Assembly (NCBI RefSeq): GCF_027622945.1
Contig: NZ_JAPZVQ010000009.1
Span: 17,453-51,091, forward strand
Source of the DNA: Glycomyces lechevalierae
Lineage (GTDB): Bacteria > Actinomycetota > Actinomycetes > Mycobacteriales > Micromonosporaceae
Direction of reading: 5' to 3'
DNA length: 33,639 bases
Each line of letters begins with the position of its first letter. Position 1 is the first letter of the stretch. Position numbers and translations under genes: made by a program. This document shows, in pieces, positions 6,183-13,945 of the stretch. The notes below the pieces were generated by a model. It had not been told where the DNA came from, made no database searches, and saw nothing but the letters and a program-made list of their open reading frames with translations.

Positions 6183-7345
6183 CGGGCCGCACCGGACCGT
6201 TCGATGCCGTGGAGGGCGAGTTCGCCGCGTGAGCGCGGGGCGCTGAGGGCTTCGGTGAGGTCGCGGATGCCGCGTCCGACCTTGCCGCGCGGGACGCGGC
6301 CTTGGCGCAGGAGGACCGGGAGGCGCCGGTCGGTGGGGACGCTGCCCCACACCGGGGGTTCGAGCCAGTCGGCTTCGCGCGGGCCGTCCCAGGTGACGCC
6401 GGCCGGGCGCGGGCGGGCGTCGCCGCGCAGGACGACGCCGAGGTGGGCACTGTGGAGGCCGTAGGCGGCGGTGACGCTGCGGGCGGCCTCCCAGGAGCGG
6501 GCGCCGGGGCCGAGGGCGACCGCGATCGAGCGGGCGGCGACGGCCGCTGATGCCGAGGCGTCGGTGCGGGTGCGCGGCAGGTCGATGACGACGAGGTCGG
6601 CGGCGAGGCGCGCGGCCCGCAGGACCCGGTCGAACGCGGTGGCGCTCACCTCGGCGGGGTTGTGCGGGTCGGGGCCGATGAGGTGGAGGCCGCCGCGTTT
6701 GGGGAGCCCGCCGAGGAGCCGTTCGGGGTCGATGGGGCCGGTGCCGTTCGCGAGCGAGGGCCAGCGCCAGCCGGATTGGGCGGCGAGGCCTGCGGCGGTG
6801 TCGATGCCGCCGCCGGTGTGGTCGAGGTCGATGAGGACGGTCTTGCGGTCGTCGCGGGTGCTGTCGGTGGCGGCGGCGAGCGCGAGGGTGGAGGCGCCGG
6901 CGCCGCCGTGTCCGGCGACGGTGGCGATGACGGGCGCGGGTTCGACGTCGAGGACGGTGCGGATGAGGAGGTCGGTGAGGAAGTCGTTGGCGTCGGGGAG
7001 GGCGACGACGCTGGTGGCCTGCATCTGGATGGCCATGGGCCACAGGAGTGAGGTGTCGTCGGCGTCGCCGCCGAGCCAGGACATGGTGGTGCACATGAGG
7101 ATCGGGCCGCGGGCGGGGAAGTGGCAGGCGATGCATTCGGGGGCGAGGTCGGGGCCGACGAGGACGAGTGGGGCGCGCTGCCAGTGGCCGGCGGCGTCGC
7201 GGGGGTGGTGGACGCGGCGGAGGGGGTGGCCGGCGGTGGCGGCGAGTGGGGTGATGGCTTCGGCGAGGCGGTCGTCGGTGGTGACGAGGAGGGATTCGAC
7301 GGCGGGTGCGGCGGTGATCGTGGTGCGGTCGAGTGTCGCGGCCAT
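6179..7345 (-). CDS. ssd: Septum-site-determining-like / TadZ-type ATPase
   Basis: A 388-residue ParA/MinD-superfamily protein at the head of the Tad operon, in the place of Rv3660c (Ssd) in mycobacteria and of TadZ/CpaE elsewhere. The N-terminal 135 residues form an atypical receiver-like domain (VESLLVTTDDRLAEAI, then VLVGPDLAPECI). The ATPase domain begins VIATVAGHGGAGAST (145-153). It has the GGAGxS shape of the deviant Walker A but Ala where the catalytic Lys of GKS/GKT is expected, as in Ssd proteins, so nucleotide hydrolysis is doubtful. A later LADLVVIDLPR is the Walker B-like strand. It probably positions the pilus machine at a cell site, and in mycobacteria the relative has been linked to septum placement. 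AGGAG lies 6 bases before the ATG. Two DnaA boxes lie upstream. Confidence 0.85.
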   Translation of the reverse strand: MAATLDRTTITAAPAVESLLVTTDDRLAEAITPLAATAGHPLRRVHHPRDAAGHWQRAPLVLVGPDLAPECIACHFPARGPILMCTTMSWLGGDADDTSLLWPMAIQMQATSVVALPDANDFLTDLLIRTVLDVEPAPVIATVAGHGGAGASTLALAAATDSTRDDRKTVLIDLDHTGGGIDTAAGLAAQSGWRWPSLANGTGPIDPERLLGGLPKRGGLHLIGPDPHNPAEVSATAFDRVLRAARLAADLVVIDLPRTRTDASASAAVAARSIAVALGPGARSWEAARSVTAAYGLHSAHLGVVLRGDARPRPAGVTWDGPREADWLEPPVWGSVPTDRRLPVLLRQGRVPRGKVGRGIRDLTEALSAPRSRGELALHGIERSGAAR

Positions 7346-7433
7346 GGCTTGCTCCTACGTTCGGTGATGTTCACGTGCCTTGGAGTAACCATGACCGGTG
7401 ACGAGGAGGGCCGACAAGGGGCAATGTTGAAGC

Positions 7434-7516
7434 TGTGGATAACTTCCGGCTTTTCGGATGAATCGGACAGCGTTGGAGGTCAACGTGATTCGGGCTCATG
7501 CGTTGCCTGTGGATAA
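7434..7516. promoter_or_regulatory. Pair of perfect DnaA boxes upstream of the Tad operon
   Basis: TGTGGATAA (the reverse of TTATCCACA) occurs at 7434-7442 and 7508-7516 in the same orientation, 74 bp apart, within a shared 12-mer CTGTGGATAACT. Both lie in the intergenic region between ssd (starts at 7345, going left) and the epimerase terminator. They match the high-affinity DnaA consensus exactly. With only two boxes and no replication genes nearby this is not an origin; regulation of the Tad/ssd promoter by DnaA, or titration of DnaA, is the likelier use. Confidence 0.6.
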
Positions 7517-7551
7517 CTCGGCGTGTCGTATCCGATGGGGCCTCACATGCA

Positions 7552-7584
7552 GCGAGGGACCGTCCCGGTGGGACGGTCCCTCGC
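7552..7584 (-). terminator. Terminator of the aldose-1-epimerase-like gene
   Basis: A perfect 15-bp stem (7552-7566 with 7570-7584, loop GGT) begins 17 bases after the epimerase stop codon. No U run follows on the minus strand. The very stable stem makes this a convincing actinobacterial-style terminator that separates the epimerase from the Tad operon. Confidence 0.75.
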
Positions 7585-7601
7585 TTTCGGAGTCGATGCG
7601 C

Positions 7602-8498
7602 CTACTCGGGGCGGATGCCCCAGACGCCGAACCAGGCCTCGCTGGGCGAGAGCTCGATCAGGTCCTCGCCGGTGGCGAGGGCGTTCGGCGGGCAGGTGGT
7701 CGGCTCGATGGCGACGGAGCCGCGCTTGCGGTCGCCTTCGAGGCCGTCCGCGGTGTAGATGTGGCACCAGCCGAAGGACTCGTCCATCCACACGGTGACC
7801 GCCTGGCCCGAGACCGGGTCGGTCAGCCGCACTTCGGCCTTCCCGTCGGAGCCGCGCTTGAGGTCGCCGTAGCAGTCGTCGATCACCAGGTCCTTGAGGA
7901 CGGTCGGGTCGTCGAAGTCCGCCGGGCCCGAGCCGACCGGGATGCTCTGCTTGTCGAGCTTGAGCTTCTTGCCGGCCGGGACGTGGAGGGTGGCCTCGTC
8001 GATGCGCTCGAGCGAGCCCGGGATGAGGTAGGAGTGGGTGCCGAACCCGAAGGGCGCGGTCTTGTGGCCCGGGTTGGAGACGGTGTGGGCGGCGCGCAGG
8101 CCGCCGGGGCCGATCGACCAGCGGGTGCGCAGGTGCAGGGTCCAGGGGTACCCGAGGCGGGCGGGCAGCCGGCATTCGAGGGTGACCGAGGTCTCGGTGA
8201 CGTCGACGGCGGTCCACTCGGCCCACGCCACGAAGCCGTGGAGCGAGGTGTTCGTCTCGATCTCGTTGATCGGGAGCTGGTACTCGGTGCCGTCGTACGT
8301 GTACTTGCCGTCGCGGGTGCGGTTGGGCCAAGGGGCCAGCATGTGGCCGGACCAGCCGGGCGCGAGCTCCTCGTCCCCGTAGGACATGACGACCGGGCGG
8401 CCGCGGTAGGTGTACGAGCGCACGCCACCGCCGACAGCGACGATGGTGGCCTCGTGGTCGTTGTAGGCGATCACCCATTGCTCGCCGGACAGCGCCAT
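7602..8498 (-). CDS. Aldose-1-epimerase-family protein
   Basis: A 298-residue protein of the galactose mutarotase-like beta-sandwich family, which interconverts alpha and beta anomers of free or phosphorylated sugars in the cytoplasm. Seen: the substrate Arg region MLAPWPNRTRDGKY, the HGF motif after NTSLHGFVA, the catalytic His in FGFGTHSYLIPG, and the catalytic Glu in SVAIEPTTCPPNAL. I place the start at the ATG at 8498 because GGAGG lies 8-9 bases before it; a longer frame to 8573 lacks such a site. The gene is monocistronic with its own terminator. The sugar is not readable from the sequence; the family member is closer to the broad aldose-1-epimerase type than to GalM of a gal operon. 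Confidence 0.88.
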   Translation of the reverse strand: MALSGEQWVIAYNDHEATIVAVGGGVRSYTYRGRPVVMSYGDEELAPGWSGHMLAPWPNRTRDGKYTYDGTEYQLPINEIETNTSLHGFVAWAEWTAVDVTETSVTLECRLPARLGYPWTLHLRTRWSIGPGGLRAAHTVSNPGHKTAPFGFGTHSYLIPGSLERIDEATLHVPAGKKLKLDKQSIPVGSGPADFDDPTVLKDLVIDDCYGDLKRGSDGKAEVRLTDPVSGQAVTVWMDESFGWCHIYTADGLEGDRKRGSVAIEPTTCPPNALATGEDLIELSPSEAWFGVWGIRPE

Positions 8499-8854
8499 AG
8501 GGGGTACCTCCGTGTCGTTATCGGTGGGCGGGATGTGCTTTGACGTTAGCTCATGTCCAATGACCTGCGGCACGCGTATCGATGTGGGCGAGATCGCAGG
8601 AAACCGTTGAAACCAACAAGACCCATTATTGAAACCCTCCCATAAAAAACGTCAAACCAGGACAAACCACCAAGCTCACGATGGTTGTCTCATATTTTGC
8701 GCACCTTCTGTACCGCCAACGAGGATCACCCTCGACCCGTGGCCACTTCCGTCGGCCACCGCATTGAGGCACCATTTCCAGATAACTACGAACCGTCGCC
8801 TCCCGGAAGCCCCCGGTCGGCAACCACAGGGACAACACACTCAGGAGTACAACG
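8499..8854. other. Divergent intergenic region with an A/T-rich island
   Basis: This 356-bp gap lies between the epimerase start (going left) and citA (going right), so it must hold both promoters. Bases about 8600-8700 are markedly A-rich for this contig. TTGAAACC occurs twice in direct orientation (8607-8614 and 8629-8636, 22 bp apart, two helical turns). Short open frames on both strands use atypical codons and have no ribosome site; I do not call them. I cannot place the -10 boxes with confidence. Confidence 0.5.
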
Positions 8855-9946
8855 ATGTCTGAGTTCAAGCCCGGCCTCGAGGGCGTCATCGCCTTCGAAA
8901 CCGAGATCGCCGAGCCTGACAAAGAGGGTGGATCGCTCCGCTACCGCGGTGTCGATATCCAGGACCTGGTCGGCCAGAGCACCTACGGCGACGTATGGGG
9001 CCTCCTCGTCGACGGCAAGTTCGGCAACGGCCTGCCCGCCGCCGAGCCCGTGCCCGTGCCCGTCTCCTCCGGCGACACCCGCGTCGACGCCCAGGCCGCG
9101 GTCGCCATGCTCGCCCCCTACTGGGGCCTGCAGCCGCTGCTCGACATCGACGACGAGACCGCCCGGGACGATCTCGCCCGCGTGTCGGTCACCACGCTGT
9201 CGTTCATCGCGCAGTCCGCGCGCGGCTCCGGCCGCCCCGCCGTGCCCCAGTCGGAGATCGACAAGGCCGGCACCATCACCGAGCGCTTCATGCGCCGCTG
9301 GCGCGGCGAGCCGGACCCGGCCCACGTCAAGGCCGTCGACACCTACCTGATGTCGGCCGCCGAGCACGGCATGAACGCCTCCACCTTCACCTCCCGCGTC
9401 GTCGCCTCCACCGGCGCCGACGCCGCCGCCGCGATCTCCTCCGGCATCGGCGCGCTCTCCGGCCCGCTCCACGGCGGCGCCCCCTCGCGCGTGCTGCACA
9501 TGATCGAAGGCGTGGAGAAGTCCGGCGACGCCGAGGGGTACGTCAAGAACCTCCTCGACTCCGGCGAGCGCCTCATGGGCTTCGGCCACCGCGTCTACCG
9601 CGCCGAGGACCCCCGCTCCCGCGTGCTCCGCGCCGCCGCCAAGGAACTCGGCGCCCCCCGCTACGAGGTCGCCGAGGCGCTCGAGTCGGCCGCCCTGGCC
9701 GAGCTCCGGGCCCGCAAGCCCGACCGCGTGCTCGCCACCAACGTCGAGTTCTGGTCCGCGGTGCTCCTCGACTTCGCCGAGGTCCCCGCCGAGCTGTTCA
9801 CCCCGATCTTCACCTGCGCCCGCGTGGCCGGCTGGAGCGCCCACATCCTCGAGCAGAAGAAGCTCGGCCGGATCGTGCGCCCCTCCGCGACCTACGTCGG
9901 CCCCGGCCCCCGCAAGCCCGAAGAGGTCGAGGGCTGGCAGCAGTAG
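8855..9946 (+). CDS. citA: Citrate synthase 2
   Basis: A 363-residue citrate synthase of the small actinobacterial type, which condenses acetyl-CoA (or a related acyl-CoA) with oxaloacetate. Conserved parts: LRYRGVDIQDL near the N-terminus, the first catalytic His in GPLHGGAPSRVLHMI, the second in MGFGHRVYRAEDPRSRVL (also holding the catalytic Asp region), and CARVAGWSAHILEQ near the C-terminus. AGGAG lies 7 bases before the ATG and a strong terminator follows. In mycobacteria citA also lies a few genes from serC, as here, so this neighbourhood is probably ancestral. A 2-methylcitrate synthase activity cannot be excluded, but there are no prp genes nearby. Confidence 0.92.
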   Translation: MSEFKPGLEGVIAFETEIAEPDKEGGSLRYRGVDIQDLVGQSTYGDVWGLLVDGKFGNGLPAAEPVPVPVSSGDTRVDAQAAVAMLAPYWGLQPLLDIDDETARDDLARVSVTTLSFIAQSARGSGRPAVPQSEIDKAGTITERFMRRWRGEPDPAHVKAVDTYLMSAAEHGMNASTFTSRVVASTGADAAAAISSGIGALSGPLHGGAPSRVLHMIEGVEKSGDAEGYVKNLLDSGERLMGFGHRVYRAEDPRSRVLRAAAKELGAPRYEVAEALESAALAELRARKPDRVLATNVEFWSAVLLDFAEVPAELFTPIFTCARVAGWSAHILEQKKLGRIVRPSATYVGPGPRKPEEVEGWQQ

Positions 9947-9956
9947 CCGAAGCCTG

Positions 9957-10000
9957 AAGCGGCCCGCGCCGCCCCGCGAGGGGTGACGCGGGCCGCTTTT
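9957..10000 (+). terminator. Rho-independent terminator after citA
   Basis: A 12-bp GC-rich perfect stem (9957-9968 with 9987-9998), with the right arm running into TTTT at 9997-10000, starting 10 bases after the citA stop. It is the most classical terminator in the window. Confidence 0.88.
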
Positions 10001-10121
10001 CCGCGTCCGGCATGAGGACTCGTCTCATATGGGCGCGTTCGGGATACGATCGTCCGGTCGTGGCGCCGCACCTCCCGCCACCGCACGATCCAACACCCGC
10101 ACCACCCGAACGGGACGCGCC

Positions 10122-12149
10122 ATGCCCTCCCCCCGGCCCCTGCCGCTGCGCCGCCGCGACCTCCTCGTCGGCGGCATCGCCGGGCTGGCCGTCACCGCCG
10201 CGGCCGCCGAGAGCGCGTGGTCGATCCGCGAGGCCGCGAACGGCGACGCGATCCCCGAACCGGTGCGCGGCGTCCCGATCCACATGCAGATCGTCGCCCA
10301 CCCCGACGACTGCCTCTACTTCGTCAACCCGCGCGTCGCCCGCGTCCTCGCCGACGGCGCCGGCGTCTGCACCGTCGTGCTCACCGCCGGCGAGGCCGAC
10401 GGCCGCAACTCCTGGGAGACCGCCGCCCCCGCCGACTTCGCCGGGTACGCCGCCGCCCGCGACAACGGCCTGCGCCGCGCCTACGCCCTCATGGCCCTCG
10501 GCGACGCCGACGCGCCGTGGGACCGCTACCTCGCCCCGCTCGACTCCGGCCAGGACGTCGAACTCTGCGTCCTGCGTGACAAACCCGAAGTCCACGTCGT
10601 CTTCTGCTCACTGTGGACGAACCTCGGGCGCATCACCGGCGAGTTCACACGACTCCTCGCCCTCTGGGAGGGGCGGCTCGACGACTCCCTGGTCCTGCCC
10701 CCGACCGACTCGCCCCTCACCGCCGAGTCCACCGTGGACCGGGCGACCGTCCAGGCGACCCTCCTCGAACTGCTCGAGCGGTACGAGCCCGCCGTCGTCA
10801 ACACCCTCGACCCCGACCCGGACCCGGTCGCCGGCGAACGCCTCGGCGCCGAACAGCCCGGCTACTCCGACCACATCGACCACACCGCCGCCGCCCTCTT
10901 CGCCTGGGAAGCCGCGCGCGCCTGGGGCAAGGCCGGCGCCGTCGAAGCCTGGCGCGGCTACTACAACCGCCGCTGGCCCGGCAACCTCGGCGAGGCCGAC
11001 CTCGAACCCAAAGGCCGGGCGCTCGACGTCTACTCCTGGAACGACGGCGCCGACTGCGGCCTCCCCAGCGGCTGCGGCGACCGCCTCATCGCCGGCCCCG
11101 GCGCGGGCACCACCTACGGGCACGCCACCCACCCGCGCTACACCGCCGCCGTGGCCGCCACCGAGATCGACGGCCTCATCCGCCCGGTCGCCGTGCGCGA
11201 CAACACCGTCCAGGTCCTCGGCGACGACGGCTGGGAAGACCTCGGCGGACCCGACACCCTCCCCTCGCTCGACCTCGCCGGGACGAAGCTCTACGCGATC
11301 GCCGCCGAGCACACCCACGATCCGGCCACCCACGTGCGCGACGTCCACTGCTACGACCTCGTCTCCGGCCAATGGCAGCTCCTCGGCAACCCGGCCGGGA
11401 CCGGCGCCGGCGCCCGCATCGTCGGCCAGGTCGCCGCCGCCGACGACGGCCGCACCGCGCTCGCCTGCGTCCGCGACCTCCACGGCCTCGCCGTGCGGGT
11501 GCGGCCCGAAGGCGGCGAATGGTCCGAGTGGACCCGCCTCGACGGACCGGCCGTGCACGACGCGCCCGCCGCGCTCGCCCTCGACGGGGCCTTCACCATC
11601 GTCGCCGCCACCCCTGACAATGTGGCCGCCTGGGAAGGCGACGGCGTCGCCTGGGTATCGCGCCAGCTCGATCTCCCCGGCCCCGACGACCTGCCGTTCC
11701 TGCCCGCCAGCGCCGTCACCGCCGCGCAGGTGCCCGACGGGCGGGCCGTGCTCGCCTCGCGCGTGGCCGGGTGCAGCGACGTGGCGCTCCACATCGGGCG
11801 GGGCGAGGAGTGGACGGGCGTGCGCGTGCCGCTGGAGGGAGGGGTGCTGGCTCCGGCGCTCGCGATCGGGCCGGAGGGCGCGCTCGCGGTGGTGTGCGAC
11901 GACGGGACCGGGGCGCCGGCGGTGCTTGTGCTCGAGCTGGCGGACCTGGAGTCGGCCGGCACGGGCGGGTTCGGGCTGCTGTCGCGGCCGTGGACGCGGG
12001 GTGACGTGACGGTGGTGAAGCGTCCGGCGGCGGCGTTCGGTTCGGACGGTGCGCTGCGGTTGTGGGCGGTCGCGGCGGACGGCGAGCTGTGGACGGCCGA
12101 GGCCGAGCCGGGCGGCGAACCGCCCGCGGGCTGGTCCCCTGCGGTCTGA
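10122..12149 (+). CDS. Tat-exported PIG-L family deacetylase with a propeller-like tail
   Basis: A 675-residue protein. The N-terminus LRRRDLLVGGIAGLAVTAAAA is a twin-arginine signal, so it should be folded before export. Residues about 50-340 are a PIG-L/LmbE deacetylase domain: AHPDDCLYF carries the zinc ligands (His, Asp) and SDHIDH the third His. This family removes N-acetyl groups from sugars such as GlcNAc conjugates. The remaining 340 or so residues have repeated short blades with W-x-x-L/W patterns (DDGWEDLGGPD, GGEWSEWTRLDGP), like PLL/DUF346-type beta-propellers that bind glycans. I choose the ATG at 10122 because it precedes the Tat signal directly; an upstream start at 10029 only adds a non-conserved Arg/Thr-rich stretch. 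Codon endings shift from mostly C to mostly G after about 11760. Probable role: extracellular carbohydrate or cell-wall deacetylation. Confidence 0.85.
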   Translation: MPSPRPLPLRRRDLLVGGIAGLAVTAAAAESAWSIREAANGDAIPEPVRGVPIHMQIVAHPDDCLYFVNPRVARVLADGAGVCTVVLTAGEADGRNSWETAAPADFAGYAAARDNGLRRAYALMALGDADAPWDRYLAPLDSGQDVELCVLRDKPEVHVVFCSLWTNLGRITGEFTRLLALWEGRLDDSLVLPPTDSPLTAESTVDRATVQATLLELLERYEPAVVNTLDPDPDPVAGERLGAEQPGYSDHIDHTAAALFAWEAARAWGKAGAVEAWRGYYNRRWPGNLGEADLEPKGRALDVYSWNDGADCGLPSGCGDRLIAGPGAGTTYGHATHPRYTAAVAATEIDGLIRPVAVRDNTVQVLGDDGWEDLGGPDTLPSLDLAGTKLYAIAAEHTHDPATHVRDVHCYDLVSGQWQLLGNPAGTGAGARIVGQVAAADDGRTALACVRDLHGLAVRVRPEGGEWSEWTRLDGPAVHDAPAALALDGAFTIVAATPDNVAAWEGDGVAWVSRQLDLPGPDDLPFLPASAVTAAQVPDGRAVLASRVAGCSDVALHIGRGEEWTGVRVPLEGGVLAPALAIGPEGALAVVCDDGTGAPAVLVLELADLESAGTGGFGLLSRPWTRGDVTVVKRPAAAFGSDGALRLWAVAADGELWTAEAEPGGEPPAGWSPAV

Positions 12150-12631
12150 CGGGGCGGGCTCGGTCTTGGGCGGTTCGCGGCGGGTCTTCGCGAATCGGAC
12201 ATCGCTAAGCGCCCCCGATTCGATAGTGGCTGAGGGGTACGACATCCCGCGCGGGTGAAGGGCGGCGGGCCGCCGCTCGGGCGAACCTGTGGTGCGGCGG
12301 GGCGGCCGGACCAGCGGTGCGCGATGCGGCGCAGTTCGGCGAGGCCTTGCGGCAGGCGCTATCGGGCTGTGCTGCGGGCGGTTGCGCGTCGGCGGTTCTC
12401 GATGGCGCGCAGTCGTCGGGCGGGCGCAGTTCGGGCGGGGCCTTGCGGCAGGCGGCGGGCCCGTCTTGCGGGCGGTTGCGCAGGTGTTGGCGGTTCTCGG
12501 TGGGTTTCGGTGCCGATCGCGGGGTTGCCGGGCGTGCGATCCCAGTTGGCGGCCGGGCCCGCCCCGGCCGGTCACGGGACCGGAACGCGGGTTTACAGTG
12601 AGCCCCAGGACCGACCAGAACGGAGCCGACA
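12150..12631. other. Gene-free region with a degenerate direct duplication
   Basis: This 482-bp gap between the PIG-L gene and serC contains an imperfect direct repeat of about 75 bp (listed separately) and a weak inverted repeat (12191-12198 with 12215-12222) that could end the PIG-L transcript. Open frames across it are compositional shadows. I see no gene. Confidence 0.5.
12331..12503. repeat. Imperfect direct repeat, two copies about 95 bp apart
   Basis: Copy one spans about 12331-12405 and copy two about 12426-12503. Shared blocks include GGCCTTGCGGCAGGCG (12343 and 12439), TGCGGGCGGTTGCGC (12373 and 12467) and GGCGGTTCTCG further on. The spacing changes from 96 to 94 bp between blocks, so the copies have acquired indels since duplication. 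No coding role is apparent. Confidence 0.6.
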
Positions 12632-13747
12632 GTGACCGACCCGATCACCATCCCCGCAGAGCTGCTGCCCGCCGACGGGCGCTTCGGCTCCGGCCCCTCC
12701 AAGGTGCCGACCGAGGCGATGAGCGCGCTGTCCGGACTGGGCAGGTCCGTCATGGGCACCTCCCACCGCCAGAAGGCGGTCAAATCCGAGGTCGGGCGCC
12801 TCCGGGCCGGTCTGGCCGAGTTCTTCTCGCTGCCCGAGGGCTACGAGGTCGTCCTCGGCGTGGGCGGCGCGACCGCGTTCTGGGAGGTCGCCGTGTTCGG
12901 CCTCATCGAGGACCGCGCGCAGGCCGCCAGCTTCGGCGAGTTCGGCTCGAAGTTCGCCAAGGCCATCAAGATCGCCCCGCACCTGGGCGAGCCGACGATC
13001 GTGACCGCCGAGCCGGGCACCGCCGCGTACCTGTCCTTCGAGGACGGCGTGGACGCGTACGCGACCCCGCACAACGAGACCTCGACCGGTGTGGCCGTCG
13101 ACGTCAAGCGCGTCGCCCACGAGGGGGCGCTCATGCTGCACGACGCGACGTCCGCGGCGGCGGGCCTGCCGGTGGACCTCACCGAGACCGACTGCTACTA
13201 CTTCGCGCCGCAGAAGGGCCTGGCCTCCGACGGCGGCCTGTGGATCGCGATCATGAGCCCGGACGCGATCGAGCGGGCCGAGCGGATCGCCGCGTCCGGC
13301 CGCTACATCCCGGCCTTCCTGGACCTGAAGACCGCGATCGACAACTCGCGCAAGGACCAGACGTACAACACCCCGGCGGTAGCGACCGTGGTGCTCGCGG
13401 CCGAGCAGGTCGACGCGCTCAACGCCGCCGGCGGCCTGGACGCGGCCGCGAAGCGCTGCGCCGAGTCGGCCGGGGCCCTGTACTCGTGGGCGGACGCCCG
13501 CGAGTTCGCGAACCCGTTCGTGACCGAGCCCGCCCTGCGCTCGAACGTGGTCGCCACGATCGACTTCGAGGGCGTGGACGCGGCCGAGATCGCGAAGGTG
13601 CTGCGCGCCAACGGGATCGTCGACACCGAGCCGTACCGGAAGCTGGGCCGCAACCAGCTCCGCATCGCGACCTACCCGGCTGTGGACCCCTCGGACGCGG
13701 CCAAGCTGACCGAGGCCATCGACTTCGTGGTCGAGCACCTGAGCTAG
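12632..13747 (+). CDS. serC: Phosphoserine aminotransferase
   Basis: A 371-residue PLP enzyme of the serine pathway (3-phosphohydroxypyruvate plus glutamate to phosphoserine), which can also serve pyridoxine synthesis. The mycobacterial-type signature is clear: RFGSGPSKVP at the start, GTSHRQKAVKSEVG, the HNETSTGV phosphate/PLP region, the Asp in LMLHDATSAAAGLPVD, and the Schiff-base Lys in YYFAPQKGLASDGG (Lys195), with RKLGRNQLRIATYPAV near the C-terminus. The start is GTG with GGAG 7 bases upstream. It is monocistronic, ending in a strong bidirectional hairpin. Confidence 0.95.
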   Translation: MTDPITIPAELLPADGRFGSGPSKVPTEAMSALSGLGRSVMGTSHRQKAVKSEVGRLRAGLAEFFSLPEGYEVVLGVGGATAFWEVAVFGLIEDRAQAASFGEFGSKFAKAIKIAPHLGEPTIVTAEPGTAAYLSFEDGVDAYATPHNETSTGVAVDVKRVAHEGALMLHDATSAAAGLPVDLTETDCYYFAPQKGLASDGGLWIAIMSPDAIERAERIAASGRYIPAFLDLKTAIDNSRKDQTYNTPAVATVVLAAEQVDALNAAGGLDAAAKRCAESAGALYSWADAREFANPFVTEPALRSNVVATIDFEGVDAAEIAKVLRANGIVDTEPYRKLGRNQLRIATYPAVDPSDAAKLTEAIDFVVEHLS

Positions 13748-13899
13748 TACCACCTCCCGGTTGTGCTGTGCGCCGTCCGGTCGTGCTGATGCAGTTCGGC
13801 CGGTCGGGCGGAGCGGCACCCGCATGACGCTCCACCCGACCGCTTCGAACGTATCGGACGGGTACGACAATCCATAAAGACGCAGCTTGCGAACGCAGC

Positions 13900-13930
13900 G
13901 CGGGGTCGGTCCGCTTCGGACCGGCCCCGC
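13900..13930. terminator. Bidirectional terminator between serC and the sulfotransferase
   Basis: A 14-bp stem with one G-T pair (13900-13913 with 13917-13930, loop CTT), placed between the convergent 3' ends of serC (stop 13747) and the sulfotransferase (stop 13946). There is no U run on either side. Confidence 0.7.
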
Positions 13931-13945
13931 CGCGCGTCTCGGGCG

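Noticed and set aside
6183..7136. Upstream extension of the tadA reading frame
   Set aside because: It is His/Arg/Pro-rich and antisense in style to a known domain, lies inside ssd, and the ATGA-coupled ATG at 6182 gives a normal TadA N-terminus.
7434..7516. Replication origin
   Set aside because: Only two DnaA boxes are present, with no dnaA, dnaN or partition genes and no extended AT-rich unwinding element.
8626..8922. Short ORFs on both strands in the A-rich gap before citA
   Set aside because: Codon use is unlike real genes here, there is no ribosome site, and the minus-strand ORF runs into the citA coding sequence.
12205..12783. A 192-residue minus-strand ORF with Cys/Pro repeats over the serC upstream gap
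   Set aside because: Its apparent repeats mirror the DNA duplication, and its 5' part is antisense to serC. There is no start signal.
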